From Halobacteriovoraceae bacterium (lineage in GTDB: Bacteria > Bdellovibrionota > Bacteriovoracia > Bacteriovoracales > Bacteriovoracaceae): a DNA stretch of 64,000 nucleotides. The position numbers were made by a program, and so were the translations under genes. A model generated the notes under the pieces. It had not been told where the DNA came from. It worked only from the letters and a program-made list of their open reading frames with translations, and did no database searches. This document shows, one piece after another, positions 8,367 through 17,836 of this stretch. Where the stretch lies: NCBI GenBank assembly GCA_002712005.1, contig PASP01000017.1, positions 1-64,000 on the forward strand, in the 5' to 3' direction. Position 1 is the stretch's first letter; every line of letters begins with the position of its first letter.

Positions 8367-9333
8367 AGAAACCTATAGAATTAAGTTGATGGGGATAGAC
8401 CCGTTTCGTTTTAGTGAGCTCACTTGAATAATGTTCTCCGCGATATTCTGTTACTCCATCACATAGGAACGAATCCCAAGGAGATGGAGAAGATAAATTA
8501 AGTTCCACTAAGCTCAGGTCACTATGTTTCTTAAGCAGGAGATCAACCTGCTTCTCATTTTCATAAGGGTCATAAGTACACGTACTATAAACAAGTTCCC
8601 CACCTGGCCTTAAAAGAGAGTAGGCCTTTTCTAAGAGTTCGGACTGAATATGGTGGAGCCCCTTTCTGAATTCTTTATTGTAGTTTAGATAGTTTTTATC
8701 CTTCTTCTTATTAGGCCTAAGCGTTGGAGCTCTTAAAGTACCTTCACTTGAACATGGGCCATCTAGGAGAATATGGGTAAAGCTCTCTTTAGGAAAATCA
8801 AGATTTTGACCTTCTTTCATCGTTACAAGGCAATTAGAGACACCCATTCGAGAAAGAGAAGCTTTTAAAATTCTTCTACGCCCAAGACTAGGTTCGTTGG
8901 CGACAAGAACACCCTTATCATTCATAAGCTCGGCTAAATGAGTTGTTTTCCCACCAGGTGCAGCACACATATCCAAAACGCGATCATTCTCTGAACCTAA
9001 GTTAAGGGAAAGAACGGGAATTAAGCTACTCAGGGCCTGTATATAATAATGTCCGAGATGATGCTCCAAAGCTCCTCCCCAATTATTTTCAGAAGGAACC
9101 TCCAGATAATTTATTTCAGAAATTGGGATTATAATTTCAGAGGAAGAAAGTTTAAAACGCTTAATAAATTCTTCCTTATCATTAAACCTTGTATTAAGTC
9201 TTAGACCAATAGGTTGTGGCTTATTAAGACTTACGAGAAATTGATCGAAATCGGGTATGAGATCACGATAGCGCTCCGTAAAGAGATTATGAAATATTTG
9301 TTCAGCATTCATCATATTGTGATTTCTATTCAT
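8341..9333 (-). CDS. RsmB/RsmF-type rRNA (cytosine-C5) methyltransferase, catalytic part
   Basis: 330 aa. SAM-dependent m5C RNA methyltransferase. Visible motifs: motif I VLDMCAAPGGKT, motif IV LLDGPCSSEG (with the release cysteine) and motif VI YSTCTYDPYENE (with the catalytic cysteine). The domain ends naturally at GFYVSKFVKK. The expected C-terminal PUA-like domain is encoded by the next, overlapping gene. Start codon is uncertain: no strong binding site precedes the first ATG and a second ATG follows six codons later. Substrate is most probably 16S rRNA. Confidence 0.88.
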   Translation of the reverse strand: MNRNHNMMNAEQIFHNLFTERYRDLIPDFDQFLVSLNKPQPIGLRLNTRFNDKEEFIKRFKLSSSEIIIPISEINYLEVPSENNWGGALEHHLGHYYIQALSSLIPVLSLNLGSENDRVLDMCAAPGGKTTHLAELMNDKGVLVANEPSLGRRRILKASLSRMGVSNCLVTMKEGQNLDFPKESFTHILLDGPCSSEGTLRAPTLRPNKKKDKNYLNYNKEFRKGLHHIQSELLEKAYSLLRPGGELVYSTCTYDPYENEKQVDLLLKKHSDLSLVELNLSSPSPWDSFLCDGVTEYRGEHYSSELTKTKRVYPHQLNSIGFYVSKFVKK

Positions 9334-9351
9334 TTTAATTAAAAAAAAAAG

Positions 9352-9834
9352 TTACTTTGTTACCTCACCCTCATGAGAAGGGTTTCCTTTTTTTAAATCT
9401 GCATTATGCTCTGTTCTCTCTAAAATAAATTGATTAACAGAAAACTTGAGTTCTTGGAAATAATCCCCTTTTCTAAAGATGATCTGTCTAAGTTTAGAAC
9501 CTTTACTCATACTCAATAAGTCTTGAGATAGTCGATATAGAGGACCTGCTATCTTATGAGATATAATAATTCCAAAGAAGACGATAAGAAGGAAACTAAG
9601 TAAGCTAGCGATTAAAATCAACCAAGTTAAATCCTGATACTGGCTTTCAATAAAGGTAAAAAAGATATGCCCTTTGGGGAGACCAATTTTTAAGGCCGTA
9701 TCTTTAAGATCGAGGAAGAAATAACGAACGGCCGAAAAGAAAATTAAATTATTAACTAATGCTAATACGACGACCTTACTAATCACGTTAATTTGAAACT
9801 TGGGATTGATTAGAAATGATTTTCTTCTATTCAT
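9352..9834 (-). CDS. two-helix HAMP-domain membrane protein
   Basis: 160 aa. Two transmembrane helices (about residues 18-40 and 70-95) enclose a short periplasmic loop. A HAMP-like segment follows, beginning SHKIAGPLYRL, a form common in chemoreceptor-like proteins of this lineage. There is no kinase, methyl-accepting or cyclase output domain, so it may be a partner subunit. It lies 11 bp downstream of a small lipoprotein gene and 18 bp upstream of the methyltransferase, so probably one transcript. Confidence 0.75.
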   Translation of the reverse strand: MNRRKSFLINPKFQINVISKVVVLALVNNLIFFSAVRYFFLDLKDTALKIGLPKGHIFFTFIESQYQDLTWLILIASLLSFLLIVFFGIIISHKIAGPLYRLSQDLLSMSKGSKLRQIIFRKGDYFQELKFSVNQFILERTEHNADLKKGNPSHEGEVTK

Positions 9835-9845
9835 AGGTAAGATCC

Positions 9846-10151
9846 TTACTCATTTTCTTTGATTCTTCTTAAGAAATCGATCTGCTTAGATTTTTCATTT
9901 AATTGAATATCATCTGTTTCTTCCATATGATCCGAAGACAGTTGATCTGTGTGATATTTTTTTTCTAGTTTTGCAGAAATAGATAGTATCGTGGCCTGCT
10001 TTATTTCACTTCTACTGTATTTGAAGTGCTGAGGGTTCTTTAGTCCCAAAGTAAGGGGATTCCAGACACATGAGTTCATAAGTAAACTTACAATCACTAG
10101 AGAAAGAACTCGTGCCCACTTACTCATTTTCAAATATTTAGCTCTTTTCAT
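9846..10151 (-). CDS. small putative lipoprotein
   Basis: About 101 aa. N-terminal basic region, a hydrophobic helix (VLSLVIVSLLM) and a lipobox-like NSC, then WNPLTLGLKNPQHF. The mature part is polar and charged with no recognised domain. Start is uncertain: the frame opens at a TTG eight codons earlier next to a GGAGG, and two internal ATGs are also possible; I chose the ATG giving the usual short basic N-region. Gene order suggests a link to the HAMP protein just downstream. Confidence 0.55.
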   Translation of the reverse strand: MKRAKYLKMSKWARVLSLVIVSLLMNSCVWNPLTLGLKNPQHFKYSRSEIKQATILSISAKLEKKYHTDQLSSDHMEETDDIQLNEKSKQIDFLRRIKENE

Positions 10152-10401
10152 ATTCTTTATTTTACTCACCTCCAAGAAATAAAAAATAGGAAATTAAATC
10201 CTTGAATATACATAGATGATCTCAATTACTGGGCAGTCATTTACGCTAGTTTGCCTATAAGAACTAAAGTAAGTTGCTGAAATCACGTCTTTAATTGATT
10301 TAACTCAAAAATCCCCCTATGGAGACGAATATAATTAAATAAATAATAAACTTATTAACTCAGTTTTCCGATTAGAGACCCATATTACTTTAGGGGGAAA
10401 T

Positions 10402-12135
10402 GTGAAATTAGTACTGGCCATTATTTTGGCAATTCCAACTTACACACATGCTGTTACTGCGGACCAAGTAAAGACTATTTTACAAAGAAATAACTGTATG
10501 GGTTGTCATGCCTCGGGTTCTTCAAGTGGAGACTTTCAGTCAATCGTAACAGATGATCAATGGGCAGCTTCAAGATTTATCGTTCCTGGAGATAAAGATT
10601 CATCATCTCTAATTTACCGTTTAAAGAACTACGGAAATTCAACTTCAATAAATAATATGCCTAGAGGGGGAAGCGCCCTGAGTAGTGCAGACTATAATCA
10701 ACTTATCGACTACGTAAATGGATTAAAATCTAAGGATAGTGGTACAGAGGTAGCTGATGGCGATACAGAAACACAAGCAGATATCGGGATGGATCTTCAA
10801 TCTATCAAAGCCCAGAAAATAGTCTTTAAAAGATGTTATGAACAAATGGTTCGAGAACCGCTCGATCCTTCTTCTTACCTTTTTAAAGAGGTGGCCAAGG
10901 GAGAAAGAACGGCATCGAATGCTTGTATTTCTTTATTAAGACAGGCCAGATTATCTCAAAATGGTCAGACTCGTTTCTATGATTCAGGAGAGGCCCAAAA
11001 AGTTTTCAATACATTCTATGATTTTCATGTTTCATGGTTTGGACCAAGAAACTTAACATCAAGCGTGGGCTTCGATGCTAGTCGACAAGACTCTATCCAT
11101 GATGTTAATCAACCTGCTTATTATCTAATGAAGGCCCTCTTTGGAGATAATATCCCTTATAGCTATGTACTCACTTCTAATGAATCTCTTAAGTCCATTA
11201 GAAGTACCAACGAAAAATACATCAACAATATTCAATTTCGCTATCCTAAGAAACAGCATGTAACAAAGGGACAAGTGAAAGGGATAAGTAAGCATTATGC
11301 TGAGTACGTAGGTAGAGAGAGAGGCCCTGTTCGTCAAGGTAGCACACGTAATGGAAACTTTAATGTTTTTCATCATCAAGGAGCAGGAATACTTGGTAGT
11401 CAATCCTATCTTCTGTTAAATGCTGGAGAACGTCTTCCCTATCGAACGAATGGTGGTTTGAGAACAATGAGGACTCTATCAAAGAATTTCTTTAGTCAGG
11501 TTCTATGTAGAGAACTTCCTGCAGTGAGATTAGAGGATGCTATTTCAAATGTTGCATCAGATGAAAGTAATCTTCCTTACAGAAATGGGGTTGCGTGTAT
11601 GCAGTGCCACTCTACAATCGATCCTTTTGCTTGGGCCACGAGAAAGATTTATTCGACACTTTCTGATGGGACGACATTTGGTCAAGATCGCATGGATATG
11701 AGGACATTATATATTGGACGTTACGACGGTGATGAAATCAACTCTGGTCCTGTAACTGAATGGCCAGATAACTCACCTGGAGACTTCTACAGAAGATCTG
11801 CTTGGGGAAAACTCTTTTATAGAAGTTTTGATGGGACTCTAGTGGATGAAGAAGTAAAAGGCTTTTCTGAATTAGGAGAGGCCCTATCTCAACAAGATGC
11901 ACCATATGTATGTGCAGCTAAACGCTACTTTCAATTCTTTACTGGAGTCGATGCCAATATTGGAGATATTGATCATATTCTTTCAGAGACAGAGCTCACT
12001 GAAAAAGAAAGATATTACCGAAACTTTGTTATTAAATTAGGTAAAGAATTAAAAGAACATCAAAACTTAGAAACGATGTTTAAAAGAATTTTCTCATCCA
12101 AAGCTTATGCTGCACCAGGATTGGGGGTTGAATAA
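10402..12135 (+). CDS. exported c-type cytochrome with two CxxCH motifs
   Basis: 577 aa from a GTG start with AGGGGGA just before it. A signal peptide is followed at once by a heme motif CMGCH (residues 32-36) in a small cytochrome domain (SRFIVPGDKDSSSLIYRL, MPRGGSALS). A second motif, CMQCH (about residues 399-403), precedes STIDPFAWATRK, resembling the C..CH..iDPxG ending of the DUF1592/DUF1588 cytochrome families. It should be periplasmic and bind two c-type hemes. First gene of a three-gene operon; the next start overlaps its stop by one base. Electron-transfer partner unknown. Confidence 0.8.
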   Translation: MKLVLAIILAIPTYTHAVTADQVKTILQRNNCMGCHASGSSSGDFQSIVTDDQWAASRFIVPGDKDSSSLIYRLKNYGNSTSINNMPRGGSALSSADYNQLIDYVNGLKSKDSGTEVADGDTETQADIGMDLQSIKAQKIVFKRCYEQMVREPLDPSSYLFKEVAKGERTASNACISLLRQARLSQNGQTRFYDSGEAQKVFNTFYDFHVSWFGPRNLTSSVGFDASRQDSIHDVNQPAYYLMKALFGDNIPYSYVLTSNESLKSIRSTNEKYINNIQFRYPKKQHVTKGQVKGISKHYAEYVGRERGPVRQGSTRNGNFNVFHHQGAGILGSQSYLLLNAGERLPYRTNGGLRTMRTLSKNFFSQVLCRELPAVRLEDAISNVASDESNLPYRNGVACMQCHSTIDPFAWATRKIYSTLSDGTTFGQDRMDMRTLYIGRYDGDEINSGPVTEWPDNSPGDFYRRSAWGKLFYRSFDGTLVDEEVKGFSELGEALSQQDAPYVCAAKRYFQFFTGVDANIGDIDHILSETELTEKERYYRNFVIKLGKELKEHQNLETMFKRIFSSKAYAAPGLGVE

Positions 12136-13784
12136 TGAGTCATAATAATTCAAGAAGAGACTTCTTAAAACACACATTAATGGCCAGTCCTTTTTGCATG
12201 AATGCGATGAGACTTAGTCCTTTCGCTTTATTCCTAGAATCCGTTATAAAGAAAGCTTACGGAATTGAGGATGACATCAATGCAAATAATCTCAACTATG
12301 TTGGAATTATGATGACAGGGGGTCCACCGAGGTGGATGTTTGACTTACCTCTAAGGCCAAATGGAAATCAAGACCCTTTCCTTGACAGTCCAATGGTCTG
12401 TACTCAAATCGTAAATAACCAACTCACCTATGCCCAGAAGAAAATTGGTCAATATTATATGCCTATGATGTGGGATAAATATATCCCTCAGGTGAATGGT
12501 GGGCGAATCAAAATGTCTGATATGCTTCAAAATATTATGATGTTCAGAGGTTATAACCTAGGAGTTGACGGTCATAGTGGGAATCAAATTAGACATTTTA
12601 GACCTAATACGGGCGGTACTAGTATTGACGGTCAACTCGGATCTGAAAGCTCACGACCCATCCCCAATGTCGCTTGTGGAAATACTTATGGCTTCTCTTC
12701 CCCAACGGGATCATCACAAGTTTCAGTTTCACTTGGCGATAATGATCCCCTAAATACACTTCTTTCCAACTTTAGACTCAATGGTGGGAATACTCCACTA
12801 ACGATGAAAGACTCTGATGTAGAAGCTGCCTTTGATCAGGTTCTAAAGTCTATGGAAGCAAAGGCCCATAAAAATAATGTGCCTCTTCAAAATGCATATA
12901 AGAATCGAATCAATGCAAAGAAAGTCTTTAAAGAAGAATATGGAAACCTAAAAGATTGGTATCAAACTCGCTACAATGAATATCGTGATCTTGAAAGAGA
13001 GTGCTTCACCAATAGCGCATACTCACTAGGTTCAGGAATTCAGGATCATCCCTATTTTCAATTTCGTGAGGCCCATGGACTTCCCAATAACTATTATAAG
13101 ATAAATAATATTAATCAAAGAGATACCCATCTTCCCGACTGGGGAGTAGACTTAGAGCAATCCTTACAGGCCAATACTTATGTTTATGCTCTTTCTCATA
13201 CTCTAACCATTGCTGAATTTCTGATTCAAAACAAGCTTACTTCGGCCATGACCCTTCAATGGAGTAACTTGAGAAATATTAGAATTGGCACTAAGAATAT
13301 TGGAGTTACAAATGATGGTCACAATAATGGGGCCATGACGAGTTTATTTCTCTACTCTAAGTACTTTCAGGCCATAGCGGCTGGACTTAATGAGTTTAGA
13401 AACTTCCTTACCCAAATTGGGGAATTTGATAAAACAGTTATTCAGTTGTCGGGAGACTTCAATAGAAGTGCTCGATTTAGTGGAAGCGGTTCAGATCATG
13501 GTTGGCAAGGAACAAATTCAACAGTCCTTTCCGGAATGGTTAAGGAACATGCGATCTTAGGAAACTGTACGGCACGTACCGGGGGCACGCATAAAGGTTC
13601 TTGGGGAGAAGCTGGTGGAATGGATTTTCTAGGTGGATCTCACATGGCCTTTGGACATGTTGCAAGTAGTATCGCCACAATGCTCGAGTGTGATTCCACA
13701 TCAGAAAATAATCCAAGTCTCGTTTCAAAAGATAGTAACGGTGAAGTAAGACCCATTAATGGAGTAGGAGCTAAAAATGTTTAA
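12135..13784 (+). CDS. Tat-exported protein, DUF1501/DUF1552-like
   Basis: 549 aa. The N-terminus carries a twin-arginine signal (SRRDFLK at about residues 6-12) followed by a weak hydrophobic stretch, so it is exported folded. Early residues MMTGGPPRWMFD and later HGWQGTNST/GTHKGSWGEAG recall the DUF1501/DUF1552 group, which are often encoded beside DUF1592-type cytochromes. Start overlaps the cytochrome stop (TAATG) and its end overlaps the next gene by 8 bp, so the three are tightly coupled. No catalytic role can be assigned. Confidence 0.7.
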   Translation: MSHNNSRRDFLKHTLMASPFCMNAMRLSPFALFLESVIKKAYGIEDDINANNLNYVGIMMTGGPPRWMFDLPLRPNGNQDPFLDSPMVCTQIVNNQLTYAQKKIGQYYMPMMWDKYIPQVNGGRIKMSDMLQNIMMFRGYNLGVDGHSGNQIRHFRPNTGGTSIDGQLGSESSRPIPNVACGNTYGFSSPTGSSQVSVSLGDNDPLNTLLSNFRLNGGNTPLTMKDSDVEAAFDQVLKSMEAKAHKNNVPLQNAYKNRINAKKVFKEEYGNLKDWYQTRYNEYRDLERECFTNSAYSLGSGIQDHPYFQFREAHGLPNNYYKINNINQRDTHLPDWGVDLEQSLQANTYVYALSHTLTIAEFLIQNKLTSAMTLQWSNLRNIRIGTKNIGVTNDGHNNGAMTSLFLYSKYFQAIAAGLNEFRNFLTQIGEFDKTVIQLSGDFNRSARFSGSGSDHGWQGTNSTVLSGMVKEHAILGNCTARTGGTHKGSWGEAGGMDFLGGSHMAFGHVASSIATMLECDSTSENNPSLVSKDSNGEVRPINGVGAKNV

Positions 13785-14427
13785 ACATATTAGTATATTA
13801 CTTATTCTCAGTCTTTTATCTTCTTGTATGCAGGCCAACCTAAAAGACGAATTAGAATTTGATGGGCAAGATTCGGCAGCTTCCGACATACCCAATGATG
13901 ACTATTCTAATGAGTCGACTCCCTATGAAACAGAGTTTCTTGGGGCAAGAAGTATGAATGTTAGATTTGGTGACTATAAATTTATGAGTAATTTTCTTAA
14001 ACAGAAATTTGGTCCAAGCTGTAATAATACGATCATGTCGAATGTTTGGAATAAGCCTCAAGTTTTTGGAGCTGTCTGCGATTACTACGATAGAAATGAA
14101 AGTTGTAATACTGCGACGATCAATAATCCCATGGTCTTAACTAGTACGATGAGATCGGGACGAATGATGAAGGCCTGTGAGGAAATCGTATCGAATAATA
14201 CTTGTATCAGCTATTTTCTAGGCCAAGCAGGACTCTCCTCTTCCAGCGCATTAAATGAGAAGAATATTTTAAAGGCCTATCAATTCTTTTACCCCCTAGC
14301 TGAAACTCTAAGTGAAGACCAGCAAATGGCCTTTTCTAACCTTAGTGATCAATTTAGAGGGGCTACTGATAAATGGAGGGCCGTAAGTTTAGCGCTATGT
14401 GTGTCTCCAGAATGGCAAATACCTTAA
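13777..14427 (+). CDS. lipoprotein, third gene of the cytochrome/Tat operon
   Basis: 216 aa. Signal peptide with lipobox (LLSSC, Cys at about residue 17), then an acidic linker (DELEFDGQDSAASD) and a folded region with eight or so cysteines. Cysteine spacing (SCNNTI, VCDYY, SCNTA, ACEEIV, TCISYF) suggests disulfides rather than heme, as there is no CxxCH. It contains FLGQAGLSSSS, similar in style to a helical region of the cytochrome two genes upstream. Probably the membrane-anchored partner of that system. Family not recognised. Confidence 0.7.
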   Translation: MFKHISILLILSLLSSCMQANLKDELEFDGQDSAASDIPNDDYSNESTPYETEFLGARSMNVRFGDYKFMSNFLKQKFGPSCNNTIMSNVWNKPQVFGAVCDYYDRNESCNTATINNPMVLTSTMRSGRMMKACEEIVSNNTCISYFLGQAGLSSSSALNEKNILKAYQFFYPLAETLSEDQQMAFSNLSDQFRGATDKWRAVSLALCVSPEWQIP

Positions 14428-14445
14428 TATTAGTTAGCTTTTACC

Positions 14446-14472
14446 GAAGTCGTCTCTACAATAGGCGACTTC
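14446..14472 (+). terminator. hairpin after the cytochrome/Tat/lipoprotein operon
   Basis: GAAGTCG and CGACTTC form a perfect 7-bp stem with a 13-base loop, 19 bp after the operon's last stop. There is no T run, so it may be an RNA 3'-end stabiliser rather than a rho-independent terminator. Confidence 0.4.
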
Positions 14473-14550
14473 CTCCCTATCTCATTCTAGAATAATCCTA
14501 TCAATGTTATTCGTGCATTGAGTTAACTAAGATAAGGGGGCTTTACCACG

Positions 14551-14847
14551 ATGGAAAATACCCAACAAAAGAATCAAGTGCATAGAGCCAGCCTTTTTTT
14601 AAAAGGCTCCATTTTCTTTGACCCTAATGGAAAAGAGGTCCTAAAAGATAGAATGGGAAAAACATATCTTATGGATAATCAAGTCAAGTCTCACTGGAGA
14701 TCCGTTGAAAGAATTCTTAGTAAACCAGGCCATTCTATATTTACTTTAGATGAGCTCGTCGAAAGGATTCCTAAACAGCATAAGAATGAACAAACCACTC
14801 GAATTTTAAAGAAATTTCTCGAGCTTGATCTCATAGGCTTGGCCTAG
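14551..14847 (+). CDS. small hypothetical protein
   Basis: 98 aa, basic, no signal or membrane segment. The second half (residues 45-95) looks like a small helical domain, perhaps winged-helix (VERILSKPGHSIFTLDELVERIP... TTRILKKFLELDLIGL). GGGGG lies about 10 bp before the ATG. The stop (TAG) is only 3 bp from the convergent LysR-type gene. Function unknown. Confidence 0.6.
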   Translation: MENTQQKNQVHRASLFLKGSIFFDPNGKEVLKDRMGKTYLMDNQVKSHWRSVERILSKPGHSIFTLDELVERIPKQHKNEQTTRILKKFLELDLIGLA

Positions 14848-14850
14848 TAC

Positions 14851-15828
14851 TTACTCTTCCTCAGCATTTTTCAAGAGTTCTTCACTCACATCACTTACTT
14901 CAATCTGATAAGAATGATCCTCATAATTAGTAGGGAGTGATTCAAGTTTGGAATTGATCAAATCCTTCAATTTCTTAATAGAGATTAAATTCTCATTCTT
15001 TTCATCCCATAGAGCATAGAGATGAACATTAATTGGATGGGCCACGCGAAATTTAGTAAGTCCTTCATAATCCTCAAGAGGATTCTCTGCAATGGGCATA
15101 ACACATCTACCTCGTGAACAAAGCTTAAAGAGGTATTCCATGTGATCTGATTGTATAAATTCCTTTGGTCTGACTTCACAATTCTTTAAGTAATTAAGAA
15201 TATTTTCATTTAAATTACGGTCCCAAGAAATCTGAGCTAAAGGTATATGGTTAATGATTTCTTCTTTATTAATAAATTGATCATATAATTCAGTAGAACA
15301 ACAAAATACTAATTCAAACGAACCTATTCTTGAGTATTTTATCGACTTCCGCGTTGGAGGTTTAATAGATATACCCCAATCCAAATTTCCTAATAGAATA
15401 TTCTCTACGATTTGATCATGTTCATATTGCCTTGAGGTATTCACCGTCCCAAATTGAGTATAGATATCCCAATATTGAGAGCAGAACTCTGTGGCCAATG
15501 AATAAGAAACGGTCTCCTCAATACCTACAGTTACAGAATAGCCTCCGATATCACTACTACCCACGTTATCGAGTAGCTTTGAGCCTGCTTCAAAAACTTC
15601 CCTAGCATGGTCATAGAGAATTTCACCATCTTTAGTGAGAAGAAGACCTCTCCCTGAGCGATTAAAGAGCTTAAGACCAAATGATTCTTCTAACTTTTTA
15701 ATTTGTTCACTTGCAGTAGAAGGAGCGACACCAAGGGCCTTGATCCCATCTTTGAGACTTTTGGCCTTTGAAACTTCATAAAAGCAATATAAATGATTCC
15801 AATTGATATCTTTGAGTTTTTTGAGCAT
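14851..15828 (-). CDS. LysR family transcriptional regulator, NhaR-like
   Basis: 325 aa. N-terminal winged helix-turn-helix with NWNHLYCFYEVSKAKSL and LGVAPSTASEQIKKLEE, then GLKLFNRSGRGL. This opening resembles NhaR, the Na+/H+ antiporter regulator, more than generic LysR proteins (judged from memory). The C-terminal part is the effector-binding domain. I chose the ATG preceded by GGGAG at 5 bp; an in-frame ATG lies 12 bp earlier but overlaps that site. The following (upstream, divergent) gene is an MscS channel, consistent with an ionic/osmotic theme. Confidence 0.85.
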   Translation of the reverse strand: MLKKLKDINWNHLYCFYEVSKAKSLKDGIKALGVAPSTASEQIKKLEESFGLKLFNRSGRGLLLTKDGEILYDHAREVFEAGSKLLDNVGSSDIGGYSVTVGIEETVSYSLATEFCSQYWDIYTQFGTVNTSRQYEHDQIVENILLGNLDWGISIKPPTRKSIKYSRIGSFELVFCCSTELYDQFINKEEIINHIPLAQISWDRNLNENILNYLKNCEVRPKEFIQSDHMEYLFKLCSRGRCVMPIAENPLEDYEGLTKFRVAHPINVHLYALWDEKNENLISIKKLKDLINSKLESLPTNYEDHSYQIEVSDVSEELLKNAEEE

Positions 15829-15986
15829 ATGATCTCCCATAAGCCTATTATATATTCGCTATTTCATATGTAAAACTTCGGAGTTACCGAAAACGTTATA
15901 CAAAAAGCCCAGCTAGGACTTGATCTTAATAAAACAAAGCACTTATCATGGGAGCTTAAAGAAATTATTCTTTTAAGGAGAGGAAA

Positions 15987-16877
15987 TTGAATCGCAATCT
16001 CGTATATTTTTTAACTGTCACTATTTCCCTCTCTTTTCTCTATCTCTTAGTTCTATTCTTCGTTAAGAAAGTTCAAAAAAAGAAGACCAAGCTTCTCGAA
16101 AAGAGAAAGAACTTCGAGGCCATGACCACAGAATCTCCAATTGAAGATAATTTTCAAGAGTCCTTAGAAAGAGGTCTTGAAAATATTGAAACTCGATTTA
16201 GCTTCTTTAGAAAATTTATGGGACCTTTCTTTCTAAGTCTCTGGGGAATTCTCATTGTCATCCCCTATTTAGAAGGAGCGTCTCGCACCTATACCTCCAT
16301 ACTTGTGGCCATCATCACAGTACTAATTTCTTTAGCCGCTCGTCCCTTTATTGAAAACTTATTTGCCGGAATGGTACTGTCTTTTAGTAATACCGCTAGA
16401 ATTGGGGATACTGTAGAAATCGATAATCAATATGGTGTCATAGAAGAGATCAATTTAACTTTTACCACTTTAAAAACTTGGGACTGGAAAAGATATCTTG
16501 TCCCTAATTCAAAACTCATATCTAAGGAGTTTCTAAATTATTCCCTACACGACAAGTATGTGTGGGCCAGTATCCTCTTCTATGTGGAAGCAGGAACCAA
16601 TATAGAGCTTCTAAAAGAAGAGCTGATTAAAATTATTTCGAAGTCCCAATACTTTGATCAAAAAAATTATGAAGAGCCTAGACTGTGGTGCTCTAATTTA
16701 GAGAAGGACTCAATCCAGCTTTGGCTTGCAGCATGGGCCACGACACCGGCCAATGGATGGTTACTCAAATCGGATATGAGAATGGCCGTTGTAGAAACGG
16801 CTAAAAAACAAGGGATTAAATTTCAGTTGGGTAATCACCAAATCTCAACAAAAGAGCAACCCCCATTTAGTTCATAA
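15987..16877 (+). CDS. MscS family mechanosensitive channel, short form
   Basis: 296 aa from a TTG start with AAGGAGAGG directly upstream. One N-terminal helix, a basic linker, two further helices, then the MscS core: LAARPFIENLFAGMVLSFSNTARIGDTVEI, with the pore-to-beta-domain transition, and a C-terminal alpha/beta domain. The pore-lining helix lacks the glycine/alanine spacing of classical MscS, so gating may differ. Divergent from the LysR regulator and convergent with a second MscS gene. Inner membrane. Confidence 0.82.
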   Translation: MNRNLVYFLTVTISLSFLYLLVLFFVKKVQKKKTKLLEKRKNFEAMTTESPIEDNFQESLERGLENIETRFSFFRKFMGPFFLSLWGILIVIPYLEGASRTYTSILVAIITVLISLAARPFIENLFAGMVLSFSNTARIGDTVEIDNQYGVIEEINLTFTTLKTWDWKRYLVPNSKLISKEFLNYSLHDKYVWASILFYVEAGTNIELLKEELIKIISKSQYFDQKNYEEPRLWCSNLEKDSIQLWLAAWATTPANGWLLKSDMRMAVVETAKKQGIKFQLGNHQISTKEQPPFSS

Positions 16878-16902
16878 AAAAAAGGGCCTCACAAGGAGAC
16901 CC
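16876..16902 (-). terminator. rho-independent terminator of the minus-strand mscS gene
   Basis: GGGCCTC / GAGACCC form a 7-bp stem with one mismatch and a five-base loop. Read on the minus strand it is followed by a run of T (A run on the plus strand). It lies 13 bp past the minus-strand gene's stop. Confidence 0.65.
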
Positions 16903-16915
16903 AAGAAATTGATTT

Positions 16916-17740
16916 CTATTGCTTAATGAACTTTTCCATACCTTCACTAGCATAGAGAGTAATATCTCTCTGAGGAAATGGAAAAGAGATGCCTTGACTA
17001 TCAAACTCAGTTTTTGTGTTCTCAATTAGATCAAAACGTACATTCCATAGGTCTGCACTATTAACCCAAGCTCTTACTTGGATATTGACTGAACTATCTG
17101 CAAGTTCAGTAACACGAACAAAGTATTCAGGAGTCTTAAGAACTCTCTCATCTTGATCAAGAAGATTTTTAATAATCTCCTTGGCCTTCTTGAAGTCATC
17201 ATCGTAGGAAATCCCAAAAACGATATCCATACGACGTGTGGTTTGAGTTGAATAGTTTACGATAGGACCATTGGCCAAAGAACCATTGGGAAGAACAATT
17301 GTTTTATTATCTGTAGTCGTTAAAATCGTAAGAAAAATTTGAATCTCTTTAACGGTTCCCCCGTGCCCACAGGCTTCAATATAATCCCCGACTTTAAGCG
17401 GCTTAAAAATAAGAATGAGAACTCCACCAGCAAAATTTGCTAAAGAACCTTGGAGGGCGAGACCAACCGCAAGTCCAGCAGCACCTAATACTGCTACAAA
17501 ACTTGTTGTTTGAATTCCGACCTTAGCGGCTACTGAAATGATTAAGGCCACTTTTAACAGAGCATTTAAAAGTGAACAAATAAAAGGAAGAAGAGTGGGA
17601 TCTACCTTTCTCTTAGAAAGAGTATTCTTAAAGAGTGTTACCACTATATTAATGATAATCCAGCCAACAATAAGAAAGGCCAAAGCAAAGAAATAATCAG
17701 GCGCTTTAGTTATAACGAAATCTTTAATCTGTTCAATCAT
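16916..17740 (-). CDS. mscS: small-conductance mechanosensitive channel (MscS)
   Basis: 274 aa, the usual length of MscS. Three transmembrane helices; TM3 has the classic pore pattern GAAGLAVGLALQGSLANFAGG followed by FKPLKVGDYIE, with a beta domain and alpha/beta cage after it. Releases solutes during hypo-osmotic shock. Ends in TAG. It is convergent with a divergent MscS paralogue, with a terminator between. Confidence 0.93.
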   Translation of the reverse strand: MIEQIKDFVITKAPDYFFALAFLIVGWIIINIVVTLFKNTLSKRKVDPTLLPFICSLLNALLKVALIISVAAKVGIQTTSFVAVLGAAGLAVGLALQGSLANFAGGVLILIFKPLKVGDYIEACGHGGTVKEIQIFLTILTTTDNKTIVLPNGSLANGPIVNYSTQTTRRMDIVFGISYDDDFKKAKEIIKNLLDQDERVLKTPEYFVRVTELADSSVNIQVRAWVNSADLWNVRFDLIENTKTEFDSQGISFPFPQRDITLYASEGMEKFIKQ

Positions 17741-17836
17741 GATCTACCCTTTAAATAATATGGATTACTCTTGTATGAAGGCGTTGTATCATGATTTTTT
17801 GTAAAATTAAAAGTGAAGAATATTAGATGTTTGGAC

